64,000 bases of DNA, from NCBI RefSeq assembly GCF_009177095.1, contig NZ_AP021861.1, positions 6,120,501 through 6,184,500 on the forward strand. Reading direction: 5' to 3'. Position numbers and translations under genes: made by a program. Below the pieces are notes generated by a model, which was not told the origin of the DNA, did no database searches, and saw only the letters and a list, made by a program, of their open reading frames with translations. This document shows positions 1-8,984 of this stretch, one piece after another. The stretch comes from Lacipirellula parvula (GTDB lineage: Bacteria; Planctomycetota; Planctomycetia; Pirellulales; Lacipirellulaceae). Position 1 is the stretch's first letter; every line of letters starts with the position of its first letter.

Positions 1-159
1 CGGTTTGAAGAACCGGGGACTAATGGCGGGTAATCGGTCTTTTGGGTCTTACGGGCCGATTGCTTTCTTTTGCAGATGCGGGCGGGCATAATGGATGCCT
101 GTTGTGCGAATTGACGCTCGCCTATTAAGTCCGCATCGCCACCCCACGAAAGAGTTTGC

Positions 160-3100
160 ATGGGTCTGAACGTACGCCGCCAGGGATGGGATGATCGCCG
201 GTTGGCGATCGAGGCGCTGGAAGACCGGCGGGTGCTGGCGGTTGATTTTGAACTGCTGAAGGACATTAACACGCTCCAACCGCAAGGCTCTGGCCCCAAC
301 TCCTTCGTGACGATCGGATCGACGACGTACTTCATCGCCAGTACGGAAGGATCAGGCGAGCAGCTCTGGAAGACCGACGGCACATCGACTGGCACCTCGT
401 TAGTGGCTGCGAATTCGCCCACAATTTACTCCGCTGGTCTTTCCACGCGTCTATTCAAACTCGACGAAGTCTTATACTTCGTCGCCGACGACCAGCTCCA
501 CGGCTATGAACTTTGGCGAAGCGATGGCACGGAAGCGGGCACTTTCCTCGTGAAAGACATCTCGCCGGGAAAACAAGGCGGATCGATATACAATATAACG
601 CTCTCCAGCGGTCGACTTTTCTTCGCCGCCAGCGACGGCGTTCATGAACGTGAACTGTGGAGCAGCGATGGCACCGAGGCGGGGACGGCGATGGTCAAGG
701 ACATTCGCCCAGGGGCCTCAGGCGAGATTAACAACCTGACTCCCGTCGACGGCGGCATCTACTTCCTAGCCAATGACGGCGTTAACGGCCGCGAACTCTG
801 GAAATCGGACGGCACTGCTGCCGGAACCTACTTGGTGAAGGACATCGCTCCGGGAGTCGCCCGCACCTTCAGCTACAGCGTTACGCCCCTAATCGAAGTG
901 AACGGTCGTTTGTTCTTCGCAGCAAACGATGGCGCGAACGGCGTCGAGCTGTGGACGTCGCTGGGCTCCGAAGCCACAACGCATCTCGTCAAAGAGCTGG
1001 GAGGAATGTACGGAGACGGCGATCCCCTCTCGCTCACCAATTTCAACGGTCAGCTCTATTTCACGGCTTACTCCGAGCCGCACGGCGGTCGAGAGCTTTG
1101 GACGAGCGACGGGACCGAAAGCGGGACAACGATCGTCAAGGACATCATGACGACGTTTTATTCGATAGGAAGCGATCCCACGGGATTGACGGTGGCTAAC
1201 GGATCATTGTACTTCCGAGCCAACGACTTCTCCCACGGCATTGAACTCTGGAAAACGGACGGAACCGAATCGGGCACCACGATGGTCGTCGACCTCCGCC
1301 CAGGAGTTGACGGTTCGGCGCCGCAAATTTTGGGCGTCCGCGACGGCTTGCTTCATTTCAACGCGAACGACGGCAGCGGTTCCAAACGCTGGATCACCGA
1401 CGGCACGACGGCGGGCACGACTCCGTTCGCCTACCCAACCTCGCCTGAAGGAGAAGTACTGGGGTTTCTATTTCCCCATGCGGTCTCGGGAGGCTATCTC
1501 TTTTCGGCAACGACAACCGCCTATGGCAGTGAGCTTTGGCGAATGGACGCCGACGGCTCCAACGTCGCGCTAGTCAAAGACATCAATCCGGCCAATGGCT
1601 CCTCGGATCCCTACAACTTCGTCATTGCCGGAACTCGTGCGATCTTCAATGCCACCGAGGGCCTGACGAGAAATTGGTGGATCACTGACGGTACGGCGAC
1701 GGGCACCGTGCGCTTCGCACCTTATGCCTCCGCAGGCTTGACGGAAATCGCGGGGGTCGTCGCCTCTCACGGTCGTTTTCTATTCACCGCGAAGAATTCG
1801 TCCGGGAGTTTCGATATCTGGGAGAGCGACGGCACGGAGGCGGGGACGCAACGCGTTGCCAATTCGCCTACAAATGGATTCTCGACGCGCCCGATGGTGG
1901 CGCTGGAAACCGAAGATTCACTCTACTTCGGGCTCTCTCAAGGATCTCACTACCAGCTTTGGAAAAGCGACTCCAACGGCATGGCGCCGATTCCCGGAGC
2001 CATCTCCGACATGGGGCTCGCCAAGCCCGGACCGAACGGCTCCCAATTCTTCAAGCGATACAACACCCTAAGAATCACTGACGGCACCGAAGCGGGAACA
2101 ATCACCCTGAAAGAGTTCGGCCTCCAGAACGTGAGCATCTCGCCAGACGCTGCCGGAGACGGCACATCGATCTATTTCGTCGTCGACTACGATCAGCTTT
2201 GGAAAAGCGATGGAACCGTCGCGGGTACGCAGCTGGTTCGATCCTTCGATCTTGGCAACAATGCGCTTTCGCGGCCAATTGCGTTGACGGTAATCAACGG
2301 CACGCTCTACTTCAGCTACATCACCGCCAACGGAAACGCGTTGTGGAAAAGCGACGGAACAGCGGAAGGCACGACGGAAGTTTTCGCACTGGAGAGTGGG
2401 CTCGTTGCGAACATTTACAATCGCGATGATTCGATGTTTTTTCGGACGAACTCCGGTTTCAGCGGTGAGATGTGGTATAGCGACGGAACAGCTGCCCACA
2501 CTGTCCGGCTCAGTTCGCTCCTTCCACCTGAGAGAAGCCCTAGGGCATACTATTTAGACGCCGTCAAAGTGGGCGACGTGATCTATTTCGGCGCGAACGA
2601 CAACGTCAGCGGCGACGAGCTTTGGAGCACGAACCTCGTCACGGGCGAAACGACGCTTGTGAGAGATCATATTGCCGGCCCGATCGGAAGCCGCCCGACA
2701 ACGCTACTCAAAATCGGGCAGCGTATCGTCATCGTCGCTCGATCGGAGACGCACTCGACTGAACTCTGGGCGATGGATTTGCCTCCCATTGCTGGTGACT
2801 ATAACGCCGACGGGCGCGTCGACGGATCGGACTTCTTGGCGTGGCAGCGAGCCTTCGGTTCGGCGGCAAGCCCTGCGGGCAGCGGCGCCGACGGAAATAA
2901 CGACGGAATCGTGAATGGCAGCGACCTGGACGTATGGGAAACCGGATATGGAACCGGAGGCTCTGCGGCCGTCACAGCCAGTTCTGATGCATTCGCCTTG
3001 AGCGAACTTACCGTCACGTCGCTGATTGCAAGCGACGAGATGTCAACGATAACTGTCGACAAGGGCGCCGATGACGCGCTGTTCGGTAGCGCCGCTGATG

Positions 3101-3390
3101 CGGCGTTCGCTTGGCTGGCGGCGGACAGAAGAGGGAAAGACGCCGACGATCGAAACGACTCCGTGACGGACGCCAAGCTTCGCGGCTGGGCGACGCGGCT
3201 ACCCCAAGATCCGTCGGCTAGCGCTGCACAACCAGCGATGACTCGCCAGACGAAGGTTGTTGATCGTGCTGGCGAGCCTCTGTGGAGCCTTCCGCGGAAG
3301 CAGCAGCGTAATGGCAATGGCGAATCAACAATCGCCGGCGAACACGAAGCTAAGTTGGCAGCGTTCGGCCGGGCAGGCAGGCACGGGTAG
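160..3390 (+). CDS. ELWxxDGT-repeat surface protein with C-terminal dockerin
   Basis: The 1076-residue product is a probable exported or surface protein. Near the N-terminus (residues about 18-27) is a planctomycete LEPR-like motif (IEALEDRRVLA) in place of an ordinary signal peptide. Residues about 65-870 contain at least a dozen copies of an ELWxxDGTxxGT motif spaced roughly 45-60 residues apart, plus several degenerate copies; this repeat family is thought to form beta-propeller-like folds. A dockerin type I module with two Ca-binding DxNxDGxVDGSD-like loops lies at about 879-932. After it comes a low-complexity tail with the short motif ADAAFAWLA. The start ATG follows an AAAGAG-like ribosome site. 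The ligand is unknown. The family call is strong and the role is inferred. Confidence 0.85.
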   Translation: MGLNVRRQGWDDRRLAIEALEDRRVLAVDFELLKDINTLQPQGSGPNSFVTIGSTTYFIASTEGSGEQLWKTDGTSTGTSLVAANSPTIYSAGLSTRLFKLDEVLYFVADDQLHGYELWRSDGTEAGTFLVKDISPGKQGGSIYNITLSSGRLFFAASDGVHERELWSSDGTEAGTAMVKDIRPGASGEINNLTPVDGGIYFLANDGVNGRELWKSDGTAAGTYLVKDIAPGVARTFSYSVTPLIEVNGRLFFAANDGANGVELWTSLGSEATTHLVKELGGMYGDGDPLSLTNFNGQLYFTAYSEPHGGRELWTSDGTESGTTIVKDIMTTFYSIGSDPTGLTVANGSLYFRANDFSHGIELWKTDGTESGTTMVVDLRPGVDGSAPQILGVRDGLLHFNANDGSGSKRWITDGTTAGTTPFAYPTSPEGEVLGFLFPHAVSGGYLFSATTTAYGSELWRMDADGSNVALVKDINPANGSSDPYNFVIAGTRAIFNATEGLTRNWWITDGTATGTVRFAPYASAGLTEIAGVVASHGRFLFTAKNSSGSFDIWESDGTEAGTQRVANSPTNGFSTRPMVALETEDSLYFGLSQGSHYQLWKSDSNGMAPIPGAISDMGLAKPGPNGSQFFKRYNTLRITDGTEAGTITLKEFGLQNVSISPDAAGDGTSIYFVVDYDQLWKSDGTVAGTQLVRSFDLGNNALSRPIALTVINGTLYFSYITANGNALWKSDGTAEGTTEVFALESGLVANIYNRDDSMFFRTNSGFSGEMWYSDGTAAHTVRLSSLLPPERSPRAYYLDAVKVGDVIYFGANDNVSGDELWSTNLVTGETTLVRDHIAGPIGSRPTTLLKIGQRIVIVARSETHSTELWAMDLPPIAGDYNADGRVDGSDFLAWQRAFGSAASPAGSGADGNNDGIVNGSDLDVWETGYGTGGSAAVTASSDAFALSELTVTSLIASDEMSTITVDKGADDALFGSAADAAFAWLAADRRGKDADDRNDSVTDAKLRGWATRLPQDPSASAAQPAMTRQTKVVDRAGEPLWSLPRKQQRNGNGESTIAGEHEAKLAAFGRAGRHG

Positions 3391-3485
3391 AGTCGCGCTG
3401 CAGGCAACTTGGCGTGCGGTCTCGCCTGCCCCTCGCCCTGCGTGCGTCCTGCTGGCAGCCTGCAGCTGCGGCAGACGTCAGCGGC

Positions 3486-3566
3486 TCAAGTTACCCCCGC
3501 GAAAAAGCCGAAAAGCACGTTGCGTGCTGCGGGCAATTCCGCGCTCGCTCCCGGGGGGGACTTCTC
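3486..3566 (+). promoter_or_regulatory. Structured leader with sigma-28-like boxes
   Basis: A TCAAG box (3486-3490) and a GCCGAAAA box (3507-3514) resemble the two elements of a flagellar sigma-28 promoter, although the spacing is about two bases longer than usual. Just downstream is a perfect 6-bp inverted repeat AGCACG/CGTGCT with a TTG loop (about 3513-3527). The ACCCCCG at 3493-3499 could pair with the G-run that serves as the ribosome site at 3554-3560. Promoter identity and RNA pairing are inferences from the sequence only. Confidence 0.25.
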
Positions 3567-4052
3567 ATGCGGATTCAGGGCGGGAACGATTCCATCTTTG
3601 CGCTGCTAGCGGCGCGGCAATCCTCGTCGGCAATCGGCGGCAAGTCGACGGAACAAGCAGCGGCGGCGAGTTCAGCGGCTTGCGAAATCGACGTCGCCGC
3701 GCCCGAGGAAGACTCTCCCGACTTCACGCAGATGACGCCGAAGGAGATGAAAGATTTCGCTAAGCAGTTGTTCGACGACGGCGAGATCGATCTGACGCAG
3801 CTCTTCATGCTGCAGACGGCTGGCATGCCGTTGGGCAAAGTCGGCGCCAACGGCGAATTCGTGCCGCTGTCGAACGACGAGGCGAACGCCGCCCAGAACA
3901 AGCCGGTGAATTACTTCAGCACCGCTCAGGAAGCGATGAAGTTCATCGAGCAGTCGGGCAAAGCGAGCGATCCGACGTCGGGCTATGCCAACTGGAAAGG
4001 GATTGTCGACGCGCTGAAACGCGCGACCAGCGGCGTCGACGTGGTGGGGTAG
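3567..4052 (+). CDS. Small hypothetical protein with acidic middle region
   Basis: This 161-residue soluble protein is not recognised. The frame stays open upstream to 3414, but the ATG at 3567 is preferred because a G-rich ribosome site (GGGGGGA) lies 6 bases before it. The N-terminus has a short Gln/Ser-rich segment. The middle holds an acidic helix-rich stretch (MTPKEMKDFAKQLFDDGEIDL), and the C-terminus ends in a predicted helix (WKGIVDALKRA). No signal peptide or membrane segment is seen. The gene is monocistronic: it follows the ELWxxDGT gene by 176 bases and converges on the hydrolase gene. Its leader has a structured look that is described separately. Confidence 0.65.
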   Translation: MRIQGGNDSIFALLAARQSSSAIGGKSTEQAAAASSAACEIDVAAPEEDSPDFTQMTPKEMKDFAKQLFDDGEIDLTQLFMLQTAGMPLGKVGANGEFVPLSNDEANAAQNKPVNYFSTAQEAMKFIEQSGKASDPTSGYANWKGIVDALKRATSGVDVVG

Positions 4053-4063
4053 AAATAGAAACG

Positions 4064-4136
4064 CACCGCTAATGAACGCTGACAAGACGCCAATGGAAAT
4101 CCACTAGCGTTCGATCAGCGTCTATCAGCAGTGCGA
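4064..4136. repeat. Degenerate word-repeat hairpin between convergent genes
   Basis: The two arms, about 4066-4090 and 4108-4135, are imperfect reverse complements built from reiterated words close to GACGCTGAT. The element fills the gap between two convergent genes and may act as a bidirectional terminator. It resembles in design, but not in sequence, the other word-repeat hairpins in the window. Confidence 0.45.
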
Positions 4137-4154
4137 GTCTAATCCAGTGTTCGA

Positions 4155-4985
4155 CTACAGTCCGGCGAGAATCTTCTTCACGCGTTCCCAACCTTCGGCG
4201 AACGCCTTCTTATCGTCCTCGCTGGCGCCAGGTTGCTCGCCGGCGCGGAGGAAGCCGTGGCCGGCGCCTTCGTAGACGACCGGTTCATACGTTTTGCCGA
4301 GCTTCTTCATCGACTCGGTCACGCGCGGGACTTGCGACGTGATGCGGGCGTCGTTGCCGCCGTAGAAGCCGTAGACCGGAACCTCGATCTTCTTCAGTTC
4401 TGCTTCGTCTTCGGGCGCCGTGCCGTAGCAAACCATCGCCGCGGCAATCTTCGGGTTGTGAGCGGCGTAGCCGAACGACTTGCCGCCGCCCCAGCAGAAG
4501 CCGATGACCGCAACCTTGCCATTGGCCGCTTCGATCTTGCTCGCGTAGTCGACGGCGGCGTCGAGGTCGGCCGTCACTTGCTCGGGCTTCAGTCCGTAGA
4601 TTCCCTGCGTGGCTGCGTCACGCGAGGCGAACGCCGACGTGCCGCCGCCGTCAGGCCCGGCGCCGCTGAGAAAGTCGGGCGCCACCGCAACGTAACCCGC
4701 CTCGGCCAGCCGATCGGCGACGCTCCGTTCCCAATCGGTGAGGCCCTTGTTTTCGTGAATGATCACGACGGCGGTCGCCTTCTCTTTCACTTCAGGAAAG
4801 ACGACGAACGTCTTCAGCGCCCGCCCCTCAGGCGTCTTGATGTCAACCCACTCGTGATGGCGCGGGGTATTGTTGAGCCGTTCCTCAACCGGATCGGCCG
4901 CCTGGGCGCTCGCATAGCCGCTGGTCGACAACACGAGCAATGAAGCAACGAACGAGTGAAACGAAATACCTAACAGCGTACGCAT
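4155..4985 (-). CDS. Exported dienelactone hydrolase family protein
   Basis: An alpha/beta-hydrolase of the dienelactone hydrolase family, 276 residues from the chosen start. The Cys-His-Asp triad typical of the family is visible: C164 in GFCWGG, D212 in GGNDAR and H243 in GAGHGF, with E78 in IHEN. The first 29 residues form a signal peptide ending in an ASAQA-like cleavage site, so the enzyme should be periplasmic or secreted. Two in-frame ATGs lie at 4991 and 4985. The second is preferred because GGGAGG sits 8 bases before it, against only 2 bases for the first. The substrate is unknown; many exported planctomycete homologues are not true dienelactone hydrolases. The gene stands alone. Confidence 0.87.
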   Translation of the reverse strand: MRTLLGISFHSFVASLLVLSTSGYASAQAADPVEERLNNTPRHHEWVDIKTPEGRALKTFVVFPEVKEKATAVVIIHENKGLTDWERSVADRLAEAGYVAVAPDFLSGAGPDGGGTSAFASRDAATQGIYGLKPEQVTADLDAAVDYASKIEAANGKVAVIGFCWGGGKSFGYAAHNPKIAAAMVCYGTAPEDEAELKKIEVPVYGFYGGNDARITSQVPRVTESMKKLGKTYEPVVYEGAGHGFLRAGEQPGASEDDKKAFAEGWERVKKILAGL

Positions 4986-5073
4986 AACCATCGCCTCCCG
5001 AATGGAACGTTGAACCAGAGCACGACTCGGCGTCCACCGAGCAGTGTAGCGAACTCAACCGTCAGCGAACATC

Positions 5074-5235
5074 AGCCGCCGGTCAACGACCGGCCGGAGC
5101 GGTGCGCAAATGGGGAATGTGGAATGCTGTATGTGGAGAAGCCTAGGTAACCGCAAGCCTGCTGTGGCTCGCCATTCCCCATTCAGCATTCCACATTTGA
5201 TTCCGTCGCTCCGGCGGGTCGTTGACCCGCGGCTA
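5074..5235. repeat. Inverted pair of TAG-foot palindromes around a word-repeat hairpin
   Basis: Two copies of a GC-rich palindromic unit, 5074-5102 and its inverted partner 5207-5235, flank a third palindrome (about 5108-5198). The arms of that third palindrome contain the words GGGGAATG and GGAATGCTG and their complements. Read on the minus strand, the right copy begins GTAGCCGCGGGTC, and its TAG (5233-5235) is the stop codon of the cyclophilin gene. Further copies of the unit lie at 6378, 7756, 15571 and 15949. Confidence 0.8.
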
Positions 5236-6123
5236 CTTGCGGCGACGCGCCAAGCGACAGCCGACGACGGCTAGAAAAGCGATCGTCGCGGCGGCGGGTT
5301 CCGGAACGGCGGCCACCGCCGCTACGGCCGGGGCGCCAAAGTTCTGTCCAAACGTCCTTTGCCAGACCAAAAAATCGGCGCCGTTCACGGTGCCGTCGCC
5401 GTTGCCATCGGCCTCGGCTTTGGTGGTCGAACCAATGTCTGATTTCCACACGGCTAGGTCGGCAGCGTCGACCTTGCCGTCGAAGTTGTAATCGCCCGCG
5501 GGAACGTTAAGCGGCAAGATCGTATTGAAGGTGACCAGATTCGCCTTCACGATATTGCCGGTGGTGTAATTGCGGACTGGAAGGGTGTCGAATGGGCTGC
5601 CAGCGTTGACGCGAGGCAATGCTGCAATCGCATCGACCACCGTCATCCCGTTACCGACGACTCTACCAAACGCAGTGAAGCCGCCGTTCTGCGCATCCAA
5701 GTTTGCAGCGTTATTGGCAAGATTGAAAAACCATTGGTTGGTGGCGCTGTTCGGGTCGCCGCCAAGTTTGGCCATCGCAATCGTGCCGCGCAGATTCGAG
5801 ATGCCCGGTTCGTTCAACACCGCCGGGTCTTGCGAGACGCTCTGTACCCCAACGGCATCGGAGGGAAACTTGAATCCTCCGCCTTGCACCACAAATCCCG
5901 GCACACTGCGATGGATGAACGTGTCGACCCAATCGCCGCCGTTGGCGTAGTTCAGAAAGTTGGCCGTCGAGAGCGGCGTCGCGGTCTGATACAACCGCAC
6001 GTCGATGTTGCCGAGCACGGAGTTGAACCGCACGACGACGGCTTCAGCGCGCCAAGCGCCAAGCAACGAAAACGCGAAGACGCACGCCGCCAGCAGGCGA
6101 GGTAGATGACGACTGAACTGCAT
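5233..6123 (-). CDS. Exported cyclophilin-type peptidyl-prolyl isomerase with dockerin and PEP-CTERM
   Basis: A 296-residue protein with four parts. Residues 1-28 are a signal peptide. Residues about 30-210 are a cyclophilin domain, recognised by VQGGGF, GTIAMAK and NQWFFNL motifs and expected to catalyse prolyl cis-trans isomerisation. Residues about 212-265 are a dockerin type I module (GDYNFDGKVDAADL and DGNGDGTVNGADF). The end carries a PEP-CTERM sorting tail (VPEPAAA, hydrophobic stretch, RLARRRK). The frame is open to 6312, but the ATG at 6123 starts the signal peptide. The dockerin plus PEP-CTERM tail implies display on the cell surface or in the matrix. The stop codon is the first three bases of a palindromic repeat. 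Confidence 0.9.
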   Translation of the reverse strand: MQFSRHLPRLLAACVFAFSLLGAWRAEAVVVRFNSVLGNIDVRLYQTATPLSTANFLNYANGGDWVDTFIHRSVPGFVVQGGGFKFPSDAVGVQSVSQDPAVLNEPGISNLRGTIAMAKLGGDPNSATNQWFFNLANNAANLDAQNGGFTAFGRVVGNGMTVVDAIAALPRVNAGSPFDTLPVRNYTTGNIVKANLVTFNTILPLNVPAGDYNFDGKVDAADLAVWKSDIGSTTKAEADGNGDGTVNGADFLVWQRTFGQNFGAPAVAAVAAVPEPAAATIAFLAVVGCRLARRRK

Positions 6124-6444
6124 CAATGGGGTCTGCTCAACGGTCTGCTTCAAGACAATGCCGCAATCACGCAAAAAACCTTTGCGATTGCGTCGTCTTG
6201 GTTCTGTTCCGGAAACTCGCGAACCGGCCGCAAACGCCGGTCTTTCTAGGGTAGTCGCGGTCTGCGAACGTGTCCACGAACCCGCCCCGGGACGTGGCGA
6301 CAGCCGGTGCATTTGATAAAATCGCTACGCCGCGAAGGCGTGGACACTTTTCATGCGGCCGGAACGCTTCTGCGCGCCGCTCCGGCCGGTCGTTGACCGG
6401 CGGCTCCTTTCAACTCACTACTCACTCAGCCCCCAACGATCGCT
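6124..6444. other. Divergent intergenic region, cyclophilin/xylA
   Basis: A 321-base divergent promoter region. It holds one copy of the palindromic unit at 6378-6405 (CGCTCCGGCC...GGCGGCT). Just before xylA it has a short run of the words ACTCACT. No confident promoter boxes were identified. Confidence 0.5.
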
Positions 6445-7755
6445 ATGCCAGCATTCCCTGAAATCGGCAAGATTCCGTACGAAGGTCCCCAGAGCAAGAA
6501 CCCGCTCGCGTTCCGGCATTACAACGCCGACGAAAAGGTCGAAGGCAAAGCGATGCGCGACCACCTGCGGTTCAGCGTCGTTTACTGGCACACCTTCCGC
6601 GGCACCGGCTCCGATCCCTTCGGCCCCGGCACCGCCGTCCGCCCGTGGGAGAGCGGCAGCGATTCGGTGGAGAACGCGCAGAACCGTGCTCGCGTCGCCT
6701 TCGAGTTCATTGAAAAGCTCGGCGCCCCCTTCTACGCCTTCCACGATCGCGACGTCGCCCCTGAGGGAAAGACGCTCGCCGAGAGCCACAAGAATCTCGA
6801 CGCGATCGTCAAGGTCTTCAAGGAAGAACAGCAGCGGACCGGCATCAAGTTGCTGTGGGGCACCGCGAACCTATTCAGCAACCCGCGGTTCATGCATGGC
6901 GCCGCGACGAGCCCGAACGCCGAAGTCTTCGCCTACGCCGCCGGCCAAGTGAAGAAGGCGATGGAAGTGACGCACGAACTCGGCGGCGTCGGCTACACCT
7001 TCTGGGGCGGCCGCGAAGGGTATCAGTGCATCTGGAATACCGACATGAAGCGGGAACTCGACCACTTGGCGAAGTTCCTCCACATGGCGGTCGACTACGC
7101 GAAGCAAATCGGCTTCAAGGGTCAGTTCTACATCGAGCCGAAGCCCAAAGAACCGACCAAGCATCAGTACGACAGCGACGCGGCGGCCTGCCTCAACTTC
7201 CTCCGCGAATACGGCTTGAAGGATCACCTCAAGCTGAACCTCGAAACGAACCACGCGACCCTCGCCGGCCACACGATGCAGCATGAACTGCAAGTCGCCG
7301 GCGCGGCCGGGGCCCTCGGTTCAATCGACGCCAACACGGGCGACATGCTGCTCGGCTGGGACACCGACCAGTTCCCGACCGACATCTACCTCACGACGCA
7401 GTGCATGTACGAAGTGCTGAAGTACGGCGGGTTCACCACCGGCGGCGTCAACTTCGACGCGAAAGTACGGCGCGAAAGCTTCGAGCCGATTGATTTGTTC
7501 TACGCCCACATCGGCGGCATGGACGCGTTCGCTCAGGGCCTGAAGATCGCCGCCGCGATGCGAGCCGACGGCAAGCTGCCGGGAATCATCAAGGACCGCT
7601 ACGCCAGCTGGGACAGCGGGTTGGGCGCCGAGATCGAGGGGGGCAAGCACTCGCTCGCCTCGCTCGAAAAGCTAATGCTCGAAAAGGGCGAAGCCGCCGG
7701 CAACCGCAGCGGCCGCCAAGAAATGATCGAGAATCTCATCAACACCTACCTGTAG
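6445..7755 (+). CDS. xylA: Xylose isomerase
   Basis: A 436-residue enzyme, the normal length for class II xylose isomerase, which interconverts D-xylose and D-xylulose (and glucose and fructose) in the cytoplasm. Family signatures are all present: [14 protein letters not shown] near residue 50, the catalytic His region [13 protein letters not shown] at about 95-108, FWGGREGY, the metal-binding [29 protein letters not shown] and DTDQFP. Planctomycetes use it for plant- or algae-derived sugars. No xylB or transporter is adjacent; the gene is flanked by a cyclophilin and a HAD gene. A terminator-like hairpin and a palindrome follow the stop directly. Confidence 0.97.
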   Translation: MPAFPEIGKIPYEGPQSKNPLAFRHYNADEKVEGKAMRDHLRFSVVYWHTFRGTGSDPFGPGTAVRPWESGSDSVENAQNRARVAFEFIEKLGAPFYAFHDRDVAPEGKTLAESHKNLDAIVKVFKEEQQRTGIKLLWGTANLFSNPRFMHGAATSPNAEVFAYAAGQVKKAMEVTHELGGVGYTFWGGREGYQCIWNTDMKRELDHLAKFLHMAVDYAKQIGFKGQFYIEPKPKEPTKHQYDSDAAACLNFLREYGLKDHLKLNLETNHATLAGHTMQHELQVAGAAGALGSIDANTGDMLLGWDTDQFPTDIYLTTQCMYEVLKYGGFTTGGVNFDAKVRRESFEPIDLFYAHIGGMDAFAQGLKIAAAMRADGKLPGIIKDRYASWDSGLGAEIEGGKHSLASLEKLMLEKGEAAGNRSGRQEMIENLINTYL

Positions 7756-7784
7756 TAGCCGCGGGTCAACGACCCGCCGGAGCG
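7756..7784 (+). repeat. TAG-foot palindrome abutting the xylA stop
   Basis: A 29-base unit starting TAGCCGCGGGTCAACG and ending CCGGAGCG. It begins at the base after the xylA TAG stop, giving GTAGTAG. Other copies in the window are at 5074, 5207, 6378, 15571 and 15949. Confidence 0.85.
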
Positions 7785-7804
7785 AAACAAGTAGCGTCAT
7801 CAAC

Positions 7805-7850
7805 AAAGGAGCCAGCGATAGTCGTCAAACTTCCGCTGGCTCCTTCTTCT
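7805..7850 (+). terminator. Probable terminator of xylA
   Basis: A 12-bp perfect stem, AAGGAGCCAGCG (7806-7817) with its complement (7834-7845), has a 16-base loop and is followed by the T-rich run CTTCTTT. It lies 50 bases beyond the xylA stop. The long loop makes it a less than ideal intrinsic terminator. Confidence 0.55.
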
Positions 7851-8013
7851 TTGCGCCTACGCGTCTTTGCGTGAGATCAAAGAGATACAGGTCTCTCGCA
7901 AAGGCGCAGAGGCGCAAAGAAATACGCAAAGAAGAAACACATGGGGAGAAGCGGCTTATATACCGCTCGTATTCTTTCGTTCTTTTCGTGTGTTTCGTGT
8001 GTTTCGTGGTAAA
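7849..8013. repeat. Word-repeat element, copy 1 (partial composite)
   Basis: The inner hairpin at 7849-7931 has arms made of the word GGCGCAAAG and its complement around GTGAGATC/GTCTC. One outer arm follows at about 7975-8012, made of the words TTTCGT and GTGTTTCGTG. The opposite outer arm found in the two complete copies (8764 and 15631) is missing. The element separates the convergent xylA and HAD genes. Confidence 0.75.
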
Positions 8014-8025
8014 AAATCCCCGCAT

Positions 8026-8658
8026 TCAAAGCACGCCACGAGCCGCTAGATCCGCACGCAACTTCGCCGCATCGACGAACAACGTAGCATCGAGCCCGAC
8101 CGCCAGCGCTCCGTCGACGTTTTCCTGCCGATCGTCGGTGAAGAAGACTTGCCCCGGCTCGACGCCGGCCAGCTTCGCCGCGTGTTCGTAGATCGCCGGC
8201 TCCGGCTTCATCGAGCGAACTTCGAAGCTCAGCACATACTGCTCGAACGAATTGTTGAGAAACGGGTAACGCCCCGAGGTGACGAACTCCCAATCAAGCG
8301 TGTTGGTGTTCGACATGATCCCCAGCCGGCGACCGCTCGCGGCTAGTTGCTCGACGATCGCGACGCTCTCCTCGATCACCTCGAAGATGTCGCGCCCCGC
8401 GGCGAACAGTTCCTCGCGATTCGGTTCAACGCCAAGCGTCTCGCAAAAGTGGTCGTACACCGCCAGCACATTGAGATCGCCCCGCTCGAACCGCCACTGA
8501 ACGCTGCGGGCGCTCCCCTTCGCCTCGAACAGGGCATGCCGCACCAGCTCGGCCGAGACGCCGGCCACCTCGGCCATCTGCTGGCACATCCGCTCGTGGC
8601 TGAACGACAGCAAAACGTTGCCCAAATCGAAGTAGAAAAAAGCGGGAGTCGCAGGCAT
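8026..8658 (-). CDS. HAD-superfamily hydrolase (YihX-like)
   Basis: A 210-residue cytoplasmic phosphatase of the haloacid dehalogenase superfamily. Motif I is FDLGNVL at about residues 10-16, with the nucleophilic Asp followed by LGN as in the YihX sugar-phosphate phosphatases. Motif II is IMSNTN near 115, and motifs III and IV are KPEPAIYEHA and FFTDDRQENVDGA at about 155-185. The helical cap lies between motifs I and II. The substrate is not predictable from sequence, though YihX relatives act on alpha-glucose-1-phosphate and similar sugar phosphates. The gene converges on xylA, and its promoter side abuts a composite repeat. Confidence 0.87.
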   Translation of the reverse strand: MPATPAFFYFDLGNVLLSFSHERMCQQMAEVAGVSAELVRHALFEAKGSARSVQWRFERGDLNVLAVYDHFCETLGVEPNREELFAAGRDIFEVIEESVAIVEQLAASGRRLGIMSNTNTLDWEFVTSGRYPFLNNSFEQYVLSFEVRSMKPEPAIYEHAAKLAGVEPGQVFFTDDRQENVDGALAVGLDATLFVDAAKLRADLAARGVL

Positions 8659-8763
8659 GGCGGCGCCTATAATTTTGCGTGCAGATTTCGGGGTGCGAGC
8701 GATCGGCTGGTCTCTGTTATAACAATTCGCCGTTTGCCTGGTGAGATTTCTAATACAGGGAGA

Positions 8764-8945
8764 TTAACCACGAAACAGACGAAAGGAACGAAAATAATGC
8801 TCTGATTTGCATCCCCCTTTGCGCCTCTGCGCCTTTGCGTGAGACATGTATTCAATAGATCTCACGCAAAGGCGCGAAGGCGCAAAGAAACACGCAAAGC
8901 AAGACAATTTCTTTTTTCGTTCCTTTCGTCTGTTTCGTGGTTAAA
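8764..8945. repeat. Complete nested word-repeat element, about 180 bp (copy A)
   Basis: The outer arms (8767-8795 and 8912-8944) are reverse complements made of the words ACGAAA and GACGAAAGGAACG. The inner arms (8816-8845 and about 8860-8890) are reverse complements made of GCGCAAAGG and GTGAGA. The connectors TAATGCTCTGATTTGCATC and CAAGACAATTTC are shared with the copy at 15631-15811, which is nearly identical over its whole length. The element lies between the start of the HAD gene and the start of the C45 gene and contains no coding sequence. Confidence 0.9.
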
Positions 8946-8984
8946 ACTCTTCCCGCTAGATCCAACAATTCAAGTGAGAGTGAG

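Noticed and set aside
3477-3560. c-di-GMP or other known riboswitch
   Set aside because: The leader is structured, but the conserved core sequences of the common classes I can recall do not match.
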